Origin: Plasmodium relictum
Taxonomy: Eukaryota > Apicomplexa > Aconoidasida > Haemosporida > Plasmodiidae
Reading direction: 5' to 3'
DNA length: 64,000 nucleotides
NCBI RefSeq assembly: GCF_900005765.1
Contig: NC_041688.1
Location: forward strand, 591,341-655,340
The notes under the pieces are model-generated. The model was not told where the DNA came from and did no database searches. It saw only the letters and a program-made list of their open reading frames with translations. Shown piece after piece: positions 34,778-46,111 of this stretch. Position numbers and translations under genes: made by a program. How positions within the stretch are numbered: the first letter of the stretch is position 1; every line of letters begins with the position of its first letter.

Positions 34778-37700
34778 ATGGATGAAAAAGTTTGTATATC
34801 AAGAGAAGGGGAAATATATAAAACATGTATCAGTGACAATTATACTTATATAAATAATAATAATGTAAATAAGAATTCTAAAAGTTATAATATGAAAAAT
34901 ATAAATATATCTAATCAAAAGAAAGAAAAAGTATCATTTAATTTAAACAATACTGAATCAATTGATAAAAATGAATGCGAATTAATTAACAAAAGAAAGA
35001 ATGCCGTTAACAATAAACTAAAAATTGATATAGATATAGATATAGATATAGATATGGATACATATGCAAATAGATTTATGAATAAGAAAAAAAGAGAGAA
35101 TGTTAATATAGAAGAAATGAATAGTAATAGAGAAAAAGATGTGTTTACTACTGATAATGATAAAACATATGAAAAGAATAAAAGTAGTGAAGATGATTAT
35201 ATTGTAGCTAATGAATCTGATCATAATTCTATTAAAAATAATAATATATTAAATGGTAATAACAATAATGATAATATTAATGTTTTAAATGATAGTATTT
35301 TATATAACAGTATTAATAATGATATTAATAAGACTGAAAATTATGTGAGTAGAAATAATATGATGATAAATAATATAAAAGATATGAAGATGAAAATGCT
35401 TCAGAACTATTTAATAGAAAATGATATAATTAAAAATAGAACAAATATATATGATTCTTATAACTTTAATTATAACAGTTTTAAGCTAATGAATGAAGAC
35501 AGTAGTAGTGATGACTCTAATTATGAACGTTTCGATAATGAAAACAACTTTATAGAAAATTTTAATTTCTTAAATATATCTAAAGTAAATATAGATAAAG
35601 CATATGAAATTATAAACATGTATTTACCATGTATTGATAAAAATAGAAAAGGAAAAAAAAAAAAAAATAGAAATATATATACAAATCATGATGAGATACT
35701 ATATAGTATGTCTAACTTAAAATTAACGGGTACTTCAATAATATTAACAAATGAAAATTCAAAATTTATTTATAAAGTAATTCCGTTTTTTAAAAACGGA
35801 GAAGCAAATTTTTATATTAATGCTTTTACTTCATTTAATTATATATACAAAAATCATAAAAAGATAAAAGACAATGATAATGCATATATGAACTCTGAAA
35901 AAGGAAAACAAAAGAATAATTTGAGTTTTTACAATAAAATACATGAAGTATGTGATAATTTCCAAAAGATAAGTCAAAATATAATAAAAAAAAATTCGAA
36001 TATATTAGATTATTATAAAGGAGTTAAACATTTGAACAATTCAGCTTTAAGCAGTTCAGATTTAGTAAGTTATGACGGAATTATAACTAGTGATGATACT
36101 GCAGAAAATATGGTAGAAGAAAATAATTATAATATAAAAAGTCATTCATTAGATAATTTAAGTGATCATAATTCAAATTATAAAGAAAAAGATTCTCTCA
36201 ATTCATATTTTTCCAAAAAATTAACGAGTGATTTCTTTAGATTAGAAAATATTCTTAAAAAAGGTTCTAATTTTTATAATACTTTTGAATACGCAAAAAC
36301 AAGCATAAAATCAAAATTAGTAAATAAAAAAAACTCTCTATATAGTGAACATATAGAAATTAATGATCATAAAATAATGAAAAAACAAAATAGTGAATTA
36401 AATAATAAAGAACAAGAGATAGTAAAATTAAATTGTAATAAAAATTTAAATGATGAAATAAATGAGAACATAAATGTAAATTCAAAGGAAAATTCTTGTG
36501 AAAGTATAAATTCTAATTTCGTTTATAATGAAATTAATTATAAAAATTTTGTAAAAAATATTGCAAATGAAAATGATAAAATATTCGATGTAAATCTATT
36601 TAAAGAATCAAATAAAAAAATAGATAATTTATATCAAAAAGATATAAATTTAGAAAAAAAAAAAAATAATCAGCATAATTCATATAGAGAAAACTTTTGC
36701 GAATATAAGGAATATTTACATGTGGATAACAAATTATCAAAGATAATTGAAAATGATAATATATTAAATGAAAAATATATTTTATCCTTTCTAGTTAAGC
36801 ATAAGTTAATTCCGAAATGTTATGATATTGTACCTGTTTATAAATGCACAAAAAGTGAGAAAGAAGAAAAAAAGAAAGTAGAAATTTCAAAAAGTACTTT
36901 CAAGGAAAATATAAAAAGAATATTAGGTAATAATGAAAATAATAAAGAGCTAAATCATTATGAAAAATTTTATGATACTAATCTAGATAATAAAAAAAAC
37001 AAGATAAATGATGAGAAAAATTTAAGTGAAGGAATAAAAAGTGAAAACAAGAATATATTAAATAAGGAAAGTTTAAATCAAGATTTAAATAATGAAAATA
37101 ATATAAATGAAAAACAAGACAGCAAATTTTTTGGTAATGAAACAAAATTGAATGAAAATCATAAAAATAAATGTAAATCAGAAAAGGAATCAAAAAATAA
37201 AGGAGAGGAACAATGGAAAGTAGGAAATTATAGTAATTTAGTAAATGAAAATATTGATAATGTTCACTTAGCGTTAAAATTAAAGAAGGTTTGTAATAAA
37301 GTAAGGTATTTTGATCAGCATATACTAGATTTAAAATTAGGCTATAATACATTAAAAGATAACGATCTATCATTTAATGAAGAATTATTGAAAGCTAGTG
37401 AATTATTAGATTGGAATGAAAAAGAAAAATACGTAAAAAAATGGTCAAAAATGAAGAAAAAAATAAGAAATTTTTATACTAATACAAGTGATCAACATAT
37501 TATTCACATTTCATCAAAGGATTTGGATTTACCAAGTTATTTTGATAAATATGATAGTAATGAAATATATTGCATATTAAAGTCTTGGAAACAAAATGTT
37601 ACTTCATTAAAAACTACTCAGAAAACTTTAGGTTTTCGCATATGCTCGTTAATTTATTATATGAATTATGAAAACATATTAGAAGATGAAAATGTGAAGA

Positions 37701-38239
37701 GGTTTTATTCTGATTTTATATTAAAAAAAAATATAATAGAGAGAAATGAACGATGTGAAACTGAAAAATTGAAAACATATGCAGAAAAAAAAAAATTAGA
37801 AATAAAAGAGTGTTATGAAGATATCAACAAAAGATTGAAAATAAATAGAAAACTTGGTTTGAAATTAAGTGAAGAACAAGTTTTATACTTCTTAACAATT
37901 TTTTTAAAAAATGTTGTTTACATTATTTTACCGAAATTATTAAATTTAAAGTTATGGTTAGAAGAACAATCTTTATATTATTTTTGTTCAACATCCTTAT
38001 TAATAATATATGATAAAAAAAAACCCTTTTCTTGTGATATTAAATGGATTGATTTTACTTATTCTTTTGAAAATTTAAATTATTTAAAAAAAAGAAAAAA
38101 AGAAAGAATTAATTTAGATATTCTATTTGGACTTAATAATTTAATTAAGTTATGTAAAACTATATTTTTTAATAATAATCTACCACCATCTATCTCTTAT
38201 TTTACAAATCAGGAAAATAAACAAGAATATAATATTTAA
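34778..38239 (+). CDS. IPMK: Inositol polyphosphate kinase (IPK/IPMK family)
   Basis: Phosphorylates soluble inositol phosphates (IP3 to IP4/IP5), feeding inositol pyrophosphate synthesis. A single exon of 1153 residues, about three times the family size because of inserts. The kinase core starts near 308-350 (LKLTGTSIIL, then FKNGEANFY). A ~320-residue Asn/Lys insert follows. The core resumes near 667 (LVKHKLIPKCYDI), gives the catalytic signature HILDLKLGYNT near 846-856 (family PxxxDxKxG, here with His for Pro), TLGFRICS near 950, and the metal/ATP motif IKWIDFTYS near 1090 (family S-L-L and DFA/S). A (GATATA)n microsatellite near 35028-35057 encodes an Ile-Asp run in the N-terminus. From memory, IPMK sits at this place in P. 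falciparum chromosome 5. Confidence 0.88.
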   Translation: MDEKVCISREGEIYKTCISDNYTYINNNNVNKNSKSYNMKNINISNQKKEKVSFNLNNTESIDKNECELINKRKNAVNNKLKIDIDIDIDIDMDTYANRFMNKKKRENVNIEEMNSNREKDVFTTDNDKTYEKNKSSEDDYIVANESDHNSIKNNNILNGNNNNDNINVLNDSILYNSINNDINKTENYVSRNNMMINNIKDMKMKMLQNYLIENDIIKNRTNIYDSYNFNYNSFKLMNEDSSSDDSNYERFDNENNFIENFNFLNISKVNIDKAYEIINMYLPCIDKNRKGKKKKNRNIYTNHDEILYSMSNLKLTGTSIILTNENSKFIYKVIPFFKNGEANFYINAFTSFNYIYKNHKKIKDNDNAYMNSEKGKQKNNLSFYNKIHEVCDNFQKISQNIIKKNSNILDYYKGVKHLNNSALSSSDLVSYDGIITSDDTAENMVEENNYNIKSHSLDNLSDHNSNYKEKDSLNSYFSKKLTSDFFRLENILKKGSNFYNTFEYAKTSIKSKLVNKKNSLYSEHIEINDHKIMKKQNSELNNKEQEIVKLNCNKNLNDEINENINVNSKENSCESINSNFVYNEINYKNFVKNIANENDKIFDVNLFKESNKKIDNLYQKDINLEKKKNNQHNSYRENFCEYKEYLHVDNKLSKIIENDNILNEKYILSFLVKHKLIPKCYDIVPVYKCTKSEKEEKKKVEISKSTFKENIKRILGNNENNKELNHYEKFYDTNLDNKKNKINDEKNLSEGIKSENKNILNKESLNQDLNNENNINEKQDSKFFGNETKLNENHKNKCKSEKESKNKGEEQWKVGNYSNLVNENIDNVHLALKLKKVCNKVRYFDQHILDLKLGYNTLKDNDLSFNEELLKASELLDWNEKEKYVKKWSKMKKKIRNFYTNTSDQHIIHISSKDLDLPSYFDKYDSNEIYCILKSWKQNVTSLKTTQKTLGFRICSLIYYMNYENILEDENVKRFYSDFILKKNIIERNERCETEKLKTYAEKKKLEIKECYEDINKRLKINRKLGLKLSEEQVLYFLTIFLKNVVYIILPKLLNLKLWLEEQSLYYFCSTSLLIIYDKKKPFSCDIKWIDFTYSFENLNYLKKRKKERINLDILFGLNNLIKLCKTIFFNNNLPPSISYFTNQENKQEYNI

Positions 38240-38681
38240 TTATTTTATATATTATGCTTAAATTAACTTATTAAATTATATTTATGTTTTTTTTTTTTTT
38301 TCTTTTTTTTGTATAAATAGATAACGAATTTATACTTTAAAAATATATATACATTTATATTATTTTAATTAAAATTGGTTTAATAATTTCTTTTACTTTT
38401 TATAAAAATATATATATTTTTTGTTATTTACATAATCTTAAAATTTTTTAAGTAATTACTTTTTTTTTTCTTTTATTACTCAGTTTATTCTATTTTATTT
38501 TATTTGTTTTTAAAAATTTTTATTAGTATGTTTGAATAATACTTTTTTTTAATTTAAAGATTATTTATAGAATTTTTATAATACTTAAAGGTTTTTAAAT
38601 GCTTAAATTTTTATTATAAGTTAATTCTTTTCTGATTTTATCTTTTTTTTTTTTTCTTAATACTTTGTATTTTTTTTTTTT
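38240..38681. other. Convergent intergenic region
   Basis: It separates the 3' ends of the inositol phosphate kinase and MORN genes. T-rich, no gene seen. Confidence 0.5.
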
Positions 38682-41600
38682 TTAATATTTTACATTTTTG
38701 TTTGCTAAGATAGATGATTTATACAATAAATTGTAGAATATAAAAAAATAAAGCATATCATTGAAAGAAATTTTAATTTTATTTTTTTTTTTTATAATTT
38801 TAACAAATTTTAAAAAAAATAAGAAAAGTTCATAGGGTGTGATATAAATATTAAAGTAATATAATATGCTGATATAATTTTTATGAGAAAATATATTTTT
38901 TCTGAAATAATACAACTTTTTTTTAATTTCATTCTTTCTTTTAATATATGCATTTTTAGGAGTTTGTTCATTTTTCATTAGAGAAGTTTTTTTTTCTATA
39001 TATTTTAGATTTTTTTCAGTATCATTTCTACCTTTTATATTTTCAGAATTAGAGAAATCTAAAATATTCAATATATTTTTATTTTTAGAAACAGGTTCCC
39101 AATTTAATTGTCCTAATGAGTTCCCTTTTTTATCCGTTGTATTTATATTTATTTCATTTTTTCTTTTATGATTTATATATATATGCTTTTTATTAATTCT
39201 TTTATTATTTGATGCCATATTACATACTTTATATTTTGTCTTATTGGAATATTTTAATAAATTTTTCTCCCTGTTTATTTTTAATATCATAAAATAATGT
39301 ATTATATTATTTTTTAAACGATATTTATTTATTTTATGTTTTATTATTTTTTTTTTTAGCCTATATAAATACAAATCAACACATGACTCATTTACTAAAT
39401 GTAAATTCCTTGAATTCAGTATGTTTGAAAAAATTGACAATATCTCAAAAAAAGACAAGTAGAATATCTTTGAAAATTTGTTAAAACTTTGATTTTTTAC
39501 TGAATTCTTTTTATAAATTATTTTTTTGTTTTTTTCATTTTGGTTTATATTATTAGTTTCACTTTCATTATATTCATTTTTATTATTTTCATTTTTGTTA
39601 AAGTTATTTTTATTAACTTTACTTTTATTAATTTTACTATTATCATTTTTTGGTTTTTTATTTTTACTTTTCCATTTTTCATATTCATTATTTTTATTCT
39701 TAATAATATTATCATGGAAAAGCATTTTTGTATTTCTATCATTTATTAATTTGTTATTATCCTTTTTTATACTTTTATACTTGGAATTGTTTTTTTCTTT
39801 GATATTTTTTATATTGTCTTTATTTGAATAAATTTTTTGACTGTATGTTTTGCTATTACTATTCTCCATTTTGCATTCTGATAAAAATTCTTTATGATCT
39901 ATCTCATTTAACATAATAAATTTTTTTTTTTTTTTTTTATTAGATAAAAAATGAGTTAAATTAATACATTCTACATTATTTTTATGTCTATTTCTTTTTA
40001 ATAGCTTCAATTTAATCAAAAACGATAATATATCTCCTAATCTCATTGATATATTTAACTTCATACTAAAAATAGAAATCTTCTTTTCTTTTGATTCAAA
40101 TATTAAAAAGTAAAACATAAAATAATAAATAAAATTTTTCAATATGTTTATTAATTCTTTATCACATTTTTTATCATATAAAAAATTAAATTTGCTTTTT
40201 AAACAAAACTTACAATTTTTTTTTTTGCAATTTTTATTTAATATATCATGGCATATAGAACAAACTCTACAAGTTTCTTGACTTTTTTTACTTTTTCCTT
40301 TAAAATTATGTTTATCATATTTTATTTTACTTGTTTTTTTTTCATAAATCTTATTTTTATTATTTTTTAAATCTCCTACATATTCTTCAGCATTAATATT
40401 TGAGTCAAATATTTTCTTATATTTATTTGATATGTTATTAAAATAGTTTTTATTTCTCTTAATTTTTTTCTTTTTTTTTCTTAAAGGATAATTATTATTA
40501 TATAACTCACCTTTTTGTGAACTTTTTAATGAGTTTATCAAGTTAGACAAGGTTTTATTTACATTATTTAAAGTATTAAAACGTATAGATATATGAACTA
40601 ATGTTAATATAAAACAATTAAAATTTATTTTTCTGTTTTCATTATGTATATAACATCTATTTAAAATAATAAATATAATTAATTTTTTCAAATATGTAAC
40701 ACAACTTCTATTTTTTAATATTTCAAAAAAGTTTGAAAGATGAATATTTTTTTTTAAATTATTTCTTTTACTGTGAATATAATTTTTTTTTAATCCAATT
40801 TTCTCTTTATTACTAAATTGATTGTTAAAAAAAAAATTTAAATTATTAATATCAGTTGAATGAGAATAGTTATACCTCTTAGCTATATTAAATAACTGAT
40901 GCAATAAAGGAACACATTGAAATACGCTTACTAAAACATAATATAAGTAATGTTTATTATTTTTTCTTTTATTTTTTAACAGAAAAAAAAATGTTTTTTT
41001 TAAAATAAAATTATTTTCGTTTTGATGACAACAATGCCTGTAGTGATACTTATAAAAATTAGTACAATCTTTTAGAAGTAATAAATCACTATTGAAAATA
41101 ATATTTTTAATATGATTAAAAATATATTTTAAATTATTCCAGTTTTCTTGTTCTAAATAATTAGAATTTTTATTTAAATTATTTTCATCATGAATAACTA
41201 ATTTTTCATCAGCTAAAATATTATGAATATTGCTATTATTAGTATTTTCATCATTATTAGTATTAATAGAATTAAAATTTTTATTATGATTATCACTATT
41301 GTAAGTAAATAAATTTACATTTTCTTGATTTTCTTTTTTTTCATTAGTTTTATAAGTAAAAGAATTTTTTTTATTTAATATATTTTCTTGAGAAAATACA
41401 TTTAAACAATCATTTAATTCAAAAAAAAATTCTATTATATCTTTTTCATTAAAAGAAAATTCGAAATTTCTATTAATATCTAATAAATTAACCAATTCAT
41501 TTTCTTCAATGAGAAATGAATAATCAATTATTAAATTATTTAAAGAATTCAAAGTAAAATCAGTATTAATTATTTTTGATATGTAGAGCATTTTCCTCAA

Positions 41601-42836
41601 ATCACGTAATTTGAAACTATGGAATATACCTTTTTTTTGTTTTTTCTCTTTTCCCTTTTTATAAGAACTATAAATTTCTACTAAAAATTGAAAATTTTTA
41701 TATATTATTTTATAAAAAAATTCAATATTTTTATTTGTTATATTATATATTCTTTTAAAAAAAAATAAGTCAATGACATTACATAATGAATTGGTATATA
41801 TATAATTTATTTTATATGTTGGATTTAGTTCTTTCTCTGATATCAATTCATTATTCCTATATAAGCACTTATATAATATACCATTTTCTTTTAATAAATA
41901 TCCATAACCATTTTTTTTATTATTTTCCCACATTCCTATATATTTATTTCCATTATTATAGTAAAAAATCCCATATCCATTTTTTTTCCCTTCTTTCCAG
42001 TAACCTGAATATTTATCATAATTTTCATTTTGAAAAACTACTTTGTTTTTACTTCTTTTTTTTCTAAACCAAATATAGGTACCCAAACCATGTTGCTTAT
42101 CATTCATCCATTCACCAACATATATATTTTCAACAATATTTGCCTTTTTGTATTTTATATTAAAATTTACATCTTTTTTCTCCTTTAGTATTTCATTTTT
42201 TTTTATATTTTCATATATGCTTACATATTTATTTTTATCCTTTTTCAAATTAACAAACCAAATCATTTTTCCAAATCCACATTTATTATTTTCTTCCCAG
42301 AACCCAATATATATAGAATTATTGTTGTAATATTGAATTCCATAAAAATTTCTTTTGTTATTCTTCCAGTAACCTTTATATATTAATTTTTTTTCTTCAT
42401 TAAGAAACTTTAAAACTCCATATCCATTTCTCTTATTATTTTTCCAGTATCCATTGTACATTAATTTATTATTAAAAATGTATTTTCCTTTTTTATATTT
42501 TTTCCCATTATTTATATAGCCTTTATAATGAGAACTTTTTGATAAAATTTCTCCATAACCTGTTAATTTTCTTTTTTTAAAATCTCCCATATATTTTTTT
42601 CCTTCTTTATATATGGAAAAATTATTAGAAAAATAGGGGCATTTATATGAATCTAACTTTATTATACCATCATATATCTTATTATTTATTTTTACATTTT
42701 TTAATTGTAAACTATCAGTTGAATTTATTTCAACTGCATTAATTTCATTTTCTTCTTTTTTTAAAAAAAAGTTTTTCCAGTATATTAAATCATATGAAAT
42801 AAATTTGATTATGTTACTAGGAATTTCATCATTCAT
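38682..42836 (-). CDS. MORN-repeat protein, large
   Basis: 1384 residues, single exon. About eight MORN repeats fill residues ~75-330; clear ones are YNGYWKNNKRNGYGVLKF, YKGYWKNNKRNFYGIQYY, YSGYWKEGKKNGYGIFYY and YIGMWENNKKNGYGYLL. MORN repeats bind lipids or build scaffolds at the membrane skeleton and basal complex in apicomplexans. The rest is helical with Asn/Lys inserts. A cysteine cluster near 855-890 (CRVCSICHDILNKNCKKK, then NCKFCLKSKF) could bind zinc. An NKN/NKS-rich tract lies near 1015-1110. It is much longer than the MORN1-type proteins I know, so I give no symbol. Confidence 0.85.
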   Translation of the reverse strand: MNDEIPSNIIKFISYDLIYWKNFFLKKEENEINAVEINSTDSLQLKNVKINNKIYDGIIKLDSYKCPYFSNNFSIYKEGKKYMGDFKKRKLTGYGEILSKSSHYKGYINNGKKYKKGKYIFNNKLMYNGYWKNNKRNGYGVLKFLNEEKKLIYKGYWKNNKRNFYGIQYYNNNSIYIGFWEENNKCGFGKMIWFVNLKKDKNKYVSIYENIKKNEILKEKKDVNFNIKYKKANIVENIYVGEWMNDKQHGLGTYIWFRKKRSKNKVVFQNENYDKYSGYWKEGKKNGYGIFYYNNGNKYIGMWENNKKNGYGYLLKENGILYKCLYRNNELISEKELNPTYKINYIYTNSLCNVIDLFFFKRIYNITNKNIEFFYKIIYKNFQFLVEIYSSYKKGKEKKQKKGIFHSFKLRDLRKMLYISKIINTDFTLNSLNNLIIDYSFLIEENELVNLLDINRNFEFSFNEKDIIEFFFELNDCLNVFSQENILNKKNSFTYKTNEKKENQENVNLFTYNSDNHNKNFNSINTNNDENTNNSNIHNILADEKLVIHDENNLNKNSNYLEQENWNNLKYIFNHIKNIIFNSDLLLLKDCTNFYKYHYRHCCHQNENNFILKKTFFFLLKNKRKNNKHYLYYVLVSVFQCVPLLHQLFNIAKRYNYSHSTDINNLNFFFNNQFSNKEKIGLKKNYIHSKRNNLKKNIHLSNFFEILKNRSCVTYLKKLIIFIILNRCYIHNENRKINFNCFILTLVHISIRFNTLNNVNKTLSNLINSLKSSQKGELYNNNYPLRKKKKKIKRNKNYFNNISNKYKKIFDSNINAEEYVGDLKNNKNKIYEKKTSKIKYDKHNFKGKSKKSQETCRVCSICHDILNKNCKKKNCKFCLKSKFNFLYDKKCDKELINILKNFIYYFMFYFLIFESKEKKISIFSMKLNISMRLGDILSFLIKLKLLKRNRHKNNVECINLTHFLSNKKKKKKFIMLNEIDHKEFLSECKMENSNSKTYSQKIYSNKDNIKNIKEKNNSKYKSIKKDNNKLINDRNTKMLFHDNIIKNKNNEYEKWKSKNKKPKNDNSKINKSKVNKNNFNKNENNKNEYNESETNNINQNEKNKKIIYKKNSVKNQSFNKFSKIFYLSFFEILSIFSNILNSRNLHLVNESCVDLYLYRLKKKIIKHKINKYRLKNNIIHYFMILKINREKNLLKYSNKTKYKVCNMASNNKRINKKHIYINHKRKNEININTTDKKGNSLGQLNWEPVSKNKNILNILDFSNSENIKGRNDTEKNLKYIEKKTSLMKNEQTPKNAYIKRKNEIKKKLYYFRKNIFSHKNYISILYYFNIYITPYELFLFFLKFVKIIKKKNKIKISFNDMLYFFIFYNLLYKSSILANKNVKY

Positions 42837-44260
42837 TTTGCGTATTCTTGTTAATTTCTTAAATAATTTTCATTCATATATAAAAATATTTAATAAGTTT
42901 TTAGTTAAAATAATTATTCATTAATTTAATACTTCATTATTCACATCTTATTTTTTATAGTATAAAGTAAAACAAATAAAAAGAAAAAGACATGATATAA
43001 TGAAAAAGATGCATATATATATGCTTTATTATTTTTTTTTTTTTACATTTTTTTTTTATAAATATGAGTTATTATCTTAAATATATCTTAAATTTTTTTT
43101 TAATATTTTCAATTAGTAACATTTTCAAATTTTCTTTGATATATATATTGATTATTCTTCATTTTTGTTTTCATAAATTTATATTTAAAAAATCTAGATA
43201 TGATACTTTTTATAGAAAATTTGGTTTGAGTGTTCCATAGTCATATTTAAATAAAAAAAATTAATAATAATTTTATTCATTTTATATTAATTTCTTGCTT
43301 TTCTTAAATACATAATTACTTGCATTTATAATATTATAAAACTTTTTATATTTTAATTATTTTCTATTATTTTACTATATTATAGAATATATATGATCCT
43401 TTTATATATAATATATTTCTTACATATTTCTCAGTATCTACATAAACATTTATATTTTCATTTTGCTTTTACTGTATATCATTGTTTTTAATCCTTTTCT
43501 TTATCAACATTTTTAACTTTTTTTTTTTTTTTTCATTTTTATCTTGAGATAAATTCTGCATACTTTTATAAACTGTTCCTTTTTTTTTTTTTTTTTTGTA
43601 TTGTTTTAACAATTAAACTTATAATGAATTGAAAAATAAGAATTAATAAATAAAATTATTTTATTTGTATATAATTTACTTCTATTAAAATTTATTATAA
43701 TAATTGTTTTAATTTTTTTTTAGGTTTTCTTTTCTTATTAAATTGTTTTCTTATAATAAACTACCGGCAACAAAAAAAAAAAAAATAAAAAAGCAGTTGC
43801 TTAAGATTTTTTTTTTTTAATATTGAATATTTGTATTATGTACGCAATAATTTATTTATTTTTTTATTTATTTTTTTTTTTTCGTATCTTTTAAATATGT
43901 ATTTATATTAGGTAAATTAATGTAGTTAATTTTTATTTTATTTTTTGGTTAATTGGATTATTTTGGTGAATTTTGTTAATCTATGTATACAATATAATTT
44001 CTTTTTTTGCATTTTTTTTTTATAATTTAATAAGTAGCATAATAGATGTTATAAAAAATTTTTTTTGGATATTTATTTGGAAAAGTAACATATTAATAAA
44101 TATTTAATATGAATATTCCGAGAATATTAATTCATTAGAAGTATTTATAATAAAAGAAATTTAATTTAAATATTTTTTATTGTTTTGTTTTTATTAAGAA
44201 TATTTATTTTAATAGTCTATTTTAAGCTCATTTCATTTTTTGATAACAGTTCATCCTAAA
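42837..44260. other. Divergent intergenic region, 1.4 kb
   Basis: Holds the promoters of the MORN and ribose-5-phosphate isomerase genes. AT-rich with long poly(T); a short CCGGCAAC island lies near 43764-43771. No supported gene. Confidence 0.5.
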
Positions 44261-45611
44261 ATGGATAATTTAAAGAAGATAGCAGTAAATTAAAAAAAAT
44301 AAAATAAAGCATATATAAACATTTTTTTTTATATATTATTAAATTAATATACCAAAAAAAAAAAATGCTACCTATTTAATATATTGCTAAAATTTTATCT
44401 AATATTTCATTTGTGATGTTACTAAAATATGTTATTTAATATGATATATCAATATTCCTAAATTTGAGAAATGAAATACTGAAACAAAAATATTTTAAAA
44501 AAACAAAAATTGATATATATTTACATATATATACTTTTTAAATAGGCTTATAAAGCTGTAGATGATTATGTTCACTCAAATATGACTATAGGATTGGGTA
44601 CTGGTACAACAGTTTTTTACGTTCTTGAGAGAATTGAAAATTTAATAAAAAGTGGGAAGATAAAAGATGTAATATGTATTCCTACAAGTATTGACACTGA
44701 AATAAAGGTTATAAAATAATAAAATAATAAATGAAAAATTTTTCTACTTTTTTAAAGAATTCTATTAACATTTTTATATATTATAAATATATATTTTAGG
44801 CAAAAAATTTGGGGATACCATTAACAACACTGAACAAAAATTCGAAAATTGATATAGCTATTGATGGAACAGATGAAATAGATTTAAATTTAAATTTAAT
44901 AAAAGGAAGAGGGGGAGCTCTCGTTCGTGAGAAGTTAGTTGCAATTAGTGCATCCTTTTTTATAATTGTAAAAAAAAAATAAAAATAAAAAATAAAATAT
45001 ATATTTTTTTATTCTTTTTAAAATGTATTTATTATTTTATTTTTTTTAAGATCGGAGATGAATCAAAATTGTGTATTAATGGATTAGGCACAACAGGAGC
45101 AGTTCCCATAGAAATCTTAACGTTTGGTTATGAAAAAACTATTGAAAATTTATTAAAAATTTCAACACTTCGAAACTGCACTTATAAATTAAGAGAAAAA
45201 AATGGAGAACTTTTTGTAACAGACAACAAAAATTATATAGTTGATTTTTTTTTTACTGATCCAATAGAAGATTTATTAGAAACTTGCAAACAAATTAAAA
45301 TGGTAATTAATTTTTATGTATTTTTATTAGATTTTTTTTATATACTCAACATATATATATAATATATTCTTAACACACTTTTTATGATTAATTAATGTGA
45401 ATATTTTTTTCCTTTTCTTATTATGCTTTAATTTTGTTATATTTTATTTATTTTTTTTTTCCTATGTATACTTTTTTTATTACTCATACTATTTATTCTT
45501 AAAATTTTTCAGACAATTGGTGTTGTTGATCATGGCATTTTTATTAACATGGCCAACGTTGCTTTAATAAGTAAATATGATGGAACAGTTTTAACATTAA
45601 ATAAAAAATGA
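44261..45611 (+). CDS. RPIA: Ribose-5-phosphate isomerase A
   Basis: Interconverts ribose-5-phosphate and ribulose-5-phosphate in the non-oxidative pentose phosphate pathway (cytosol). 234 residues in five exons: 44261-44284, 44546-44707, 44800-44967, 45051-45302 and 45513-45611; the phases close (705 nt). Family motifs are all present: GLGTGTT (phosphate loop), IDGTDEID (catalytic Asp), [11 protein letters not shown] (catalytic Lys), DESKL, and [12 protein letters not shown] near the C-terminus. The length matches the usual 220-235. The second intron uses a GTTATA donor. The first exon encodes only eight residues (MDNLKKIA). Confidence 0.95.
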
Positions 45612-46111
45612 ATATATTTTTTACCTTAGTTTATTTTATTTTTTTTTTATATCCAATTTTTTTCTTTATTTCACCTTATTTTTTATTCGTATAAAGTTTT
45701 CTTTTATTAGTAAAATTCCTAAATTAATATAAAAGAAAACAAAAAAATTAAAAATTTTTTAATTTTTTTTTTATTTAATAAATAAAGAAAAAAAAGTATA
45801 GAATTTTCTATATTTTTTTAGTTTTTACATAATATTCTATATTTGTACAAAAAGATTTCATAAATAATCTAACTATATAAAAATGTGTATATACACATTC
45901 TTTTAAAATTATTCATTCGTTTTTATATTAATATAAATACAAATATATATATATATAAACTTTGTATAAATATTATATAATTATCAATAAAACTATTATT
46001 ATTTTAAAAAATAAAATTTTTATAAAAATAGGTTTATATTTATTTTATTTTTTTTTTTTTTTCAAATATAAGCAAAATTTCTTTTGTTTTTAAATATTTA
46101 GTTTATTGAAA
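45612..46111. other. Tandem intergenic region
   Basis: It lies between the isomerase and the membrane-protein gene, both on the plus strand. AT-rich; nothing else seen. Confidence 0.5.
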
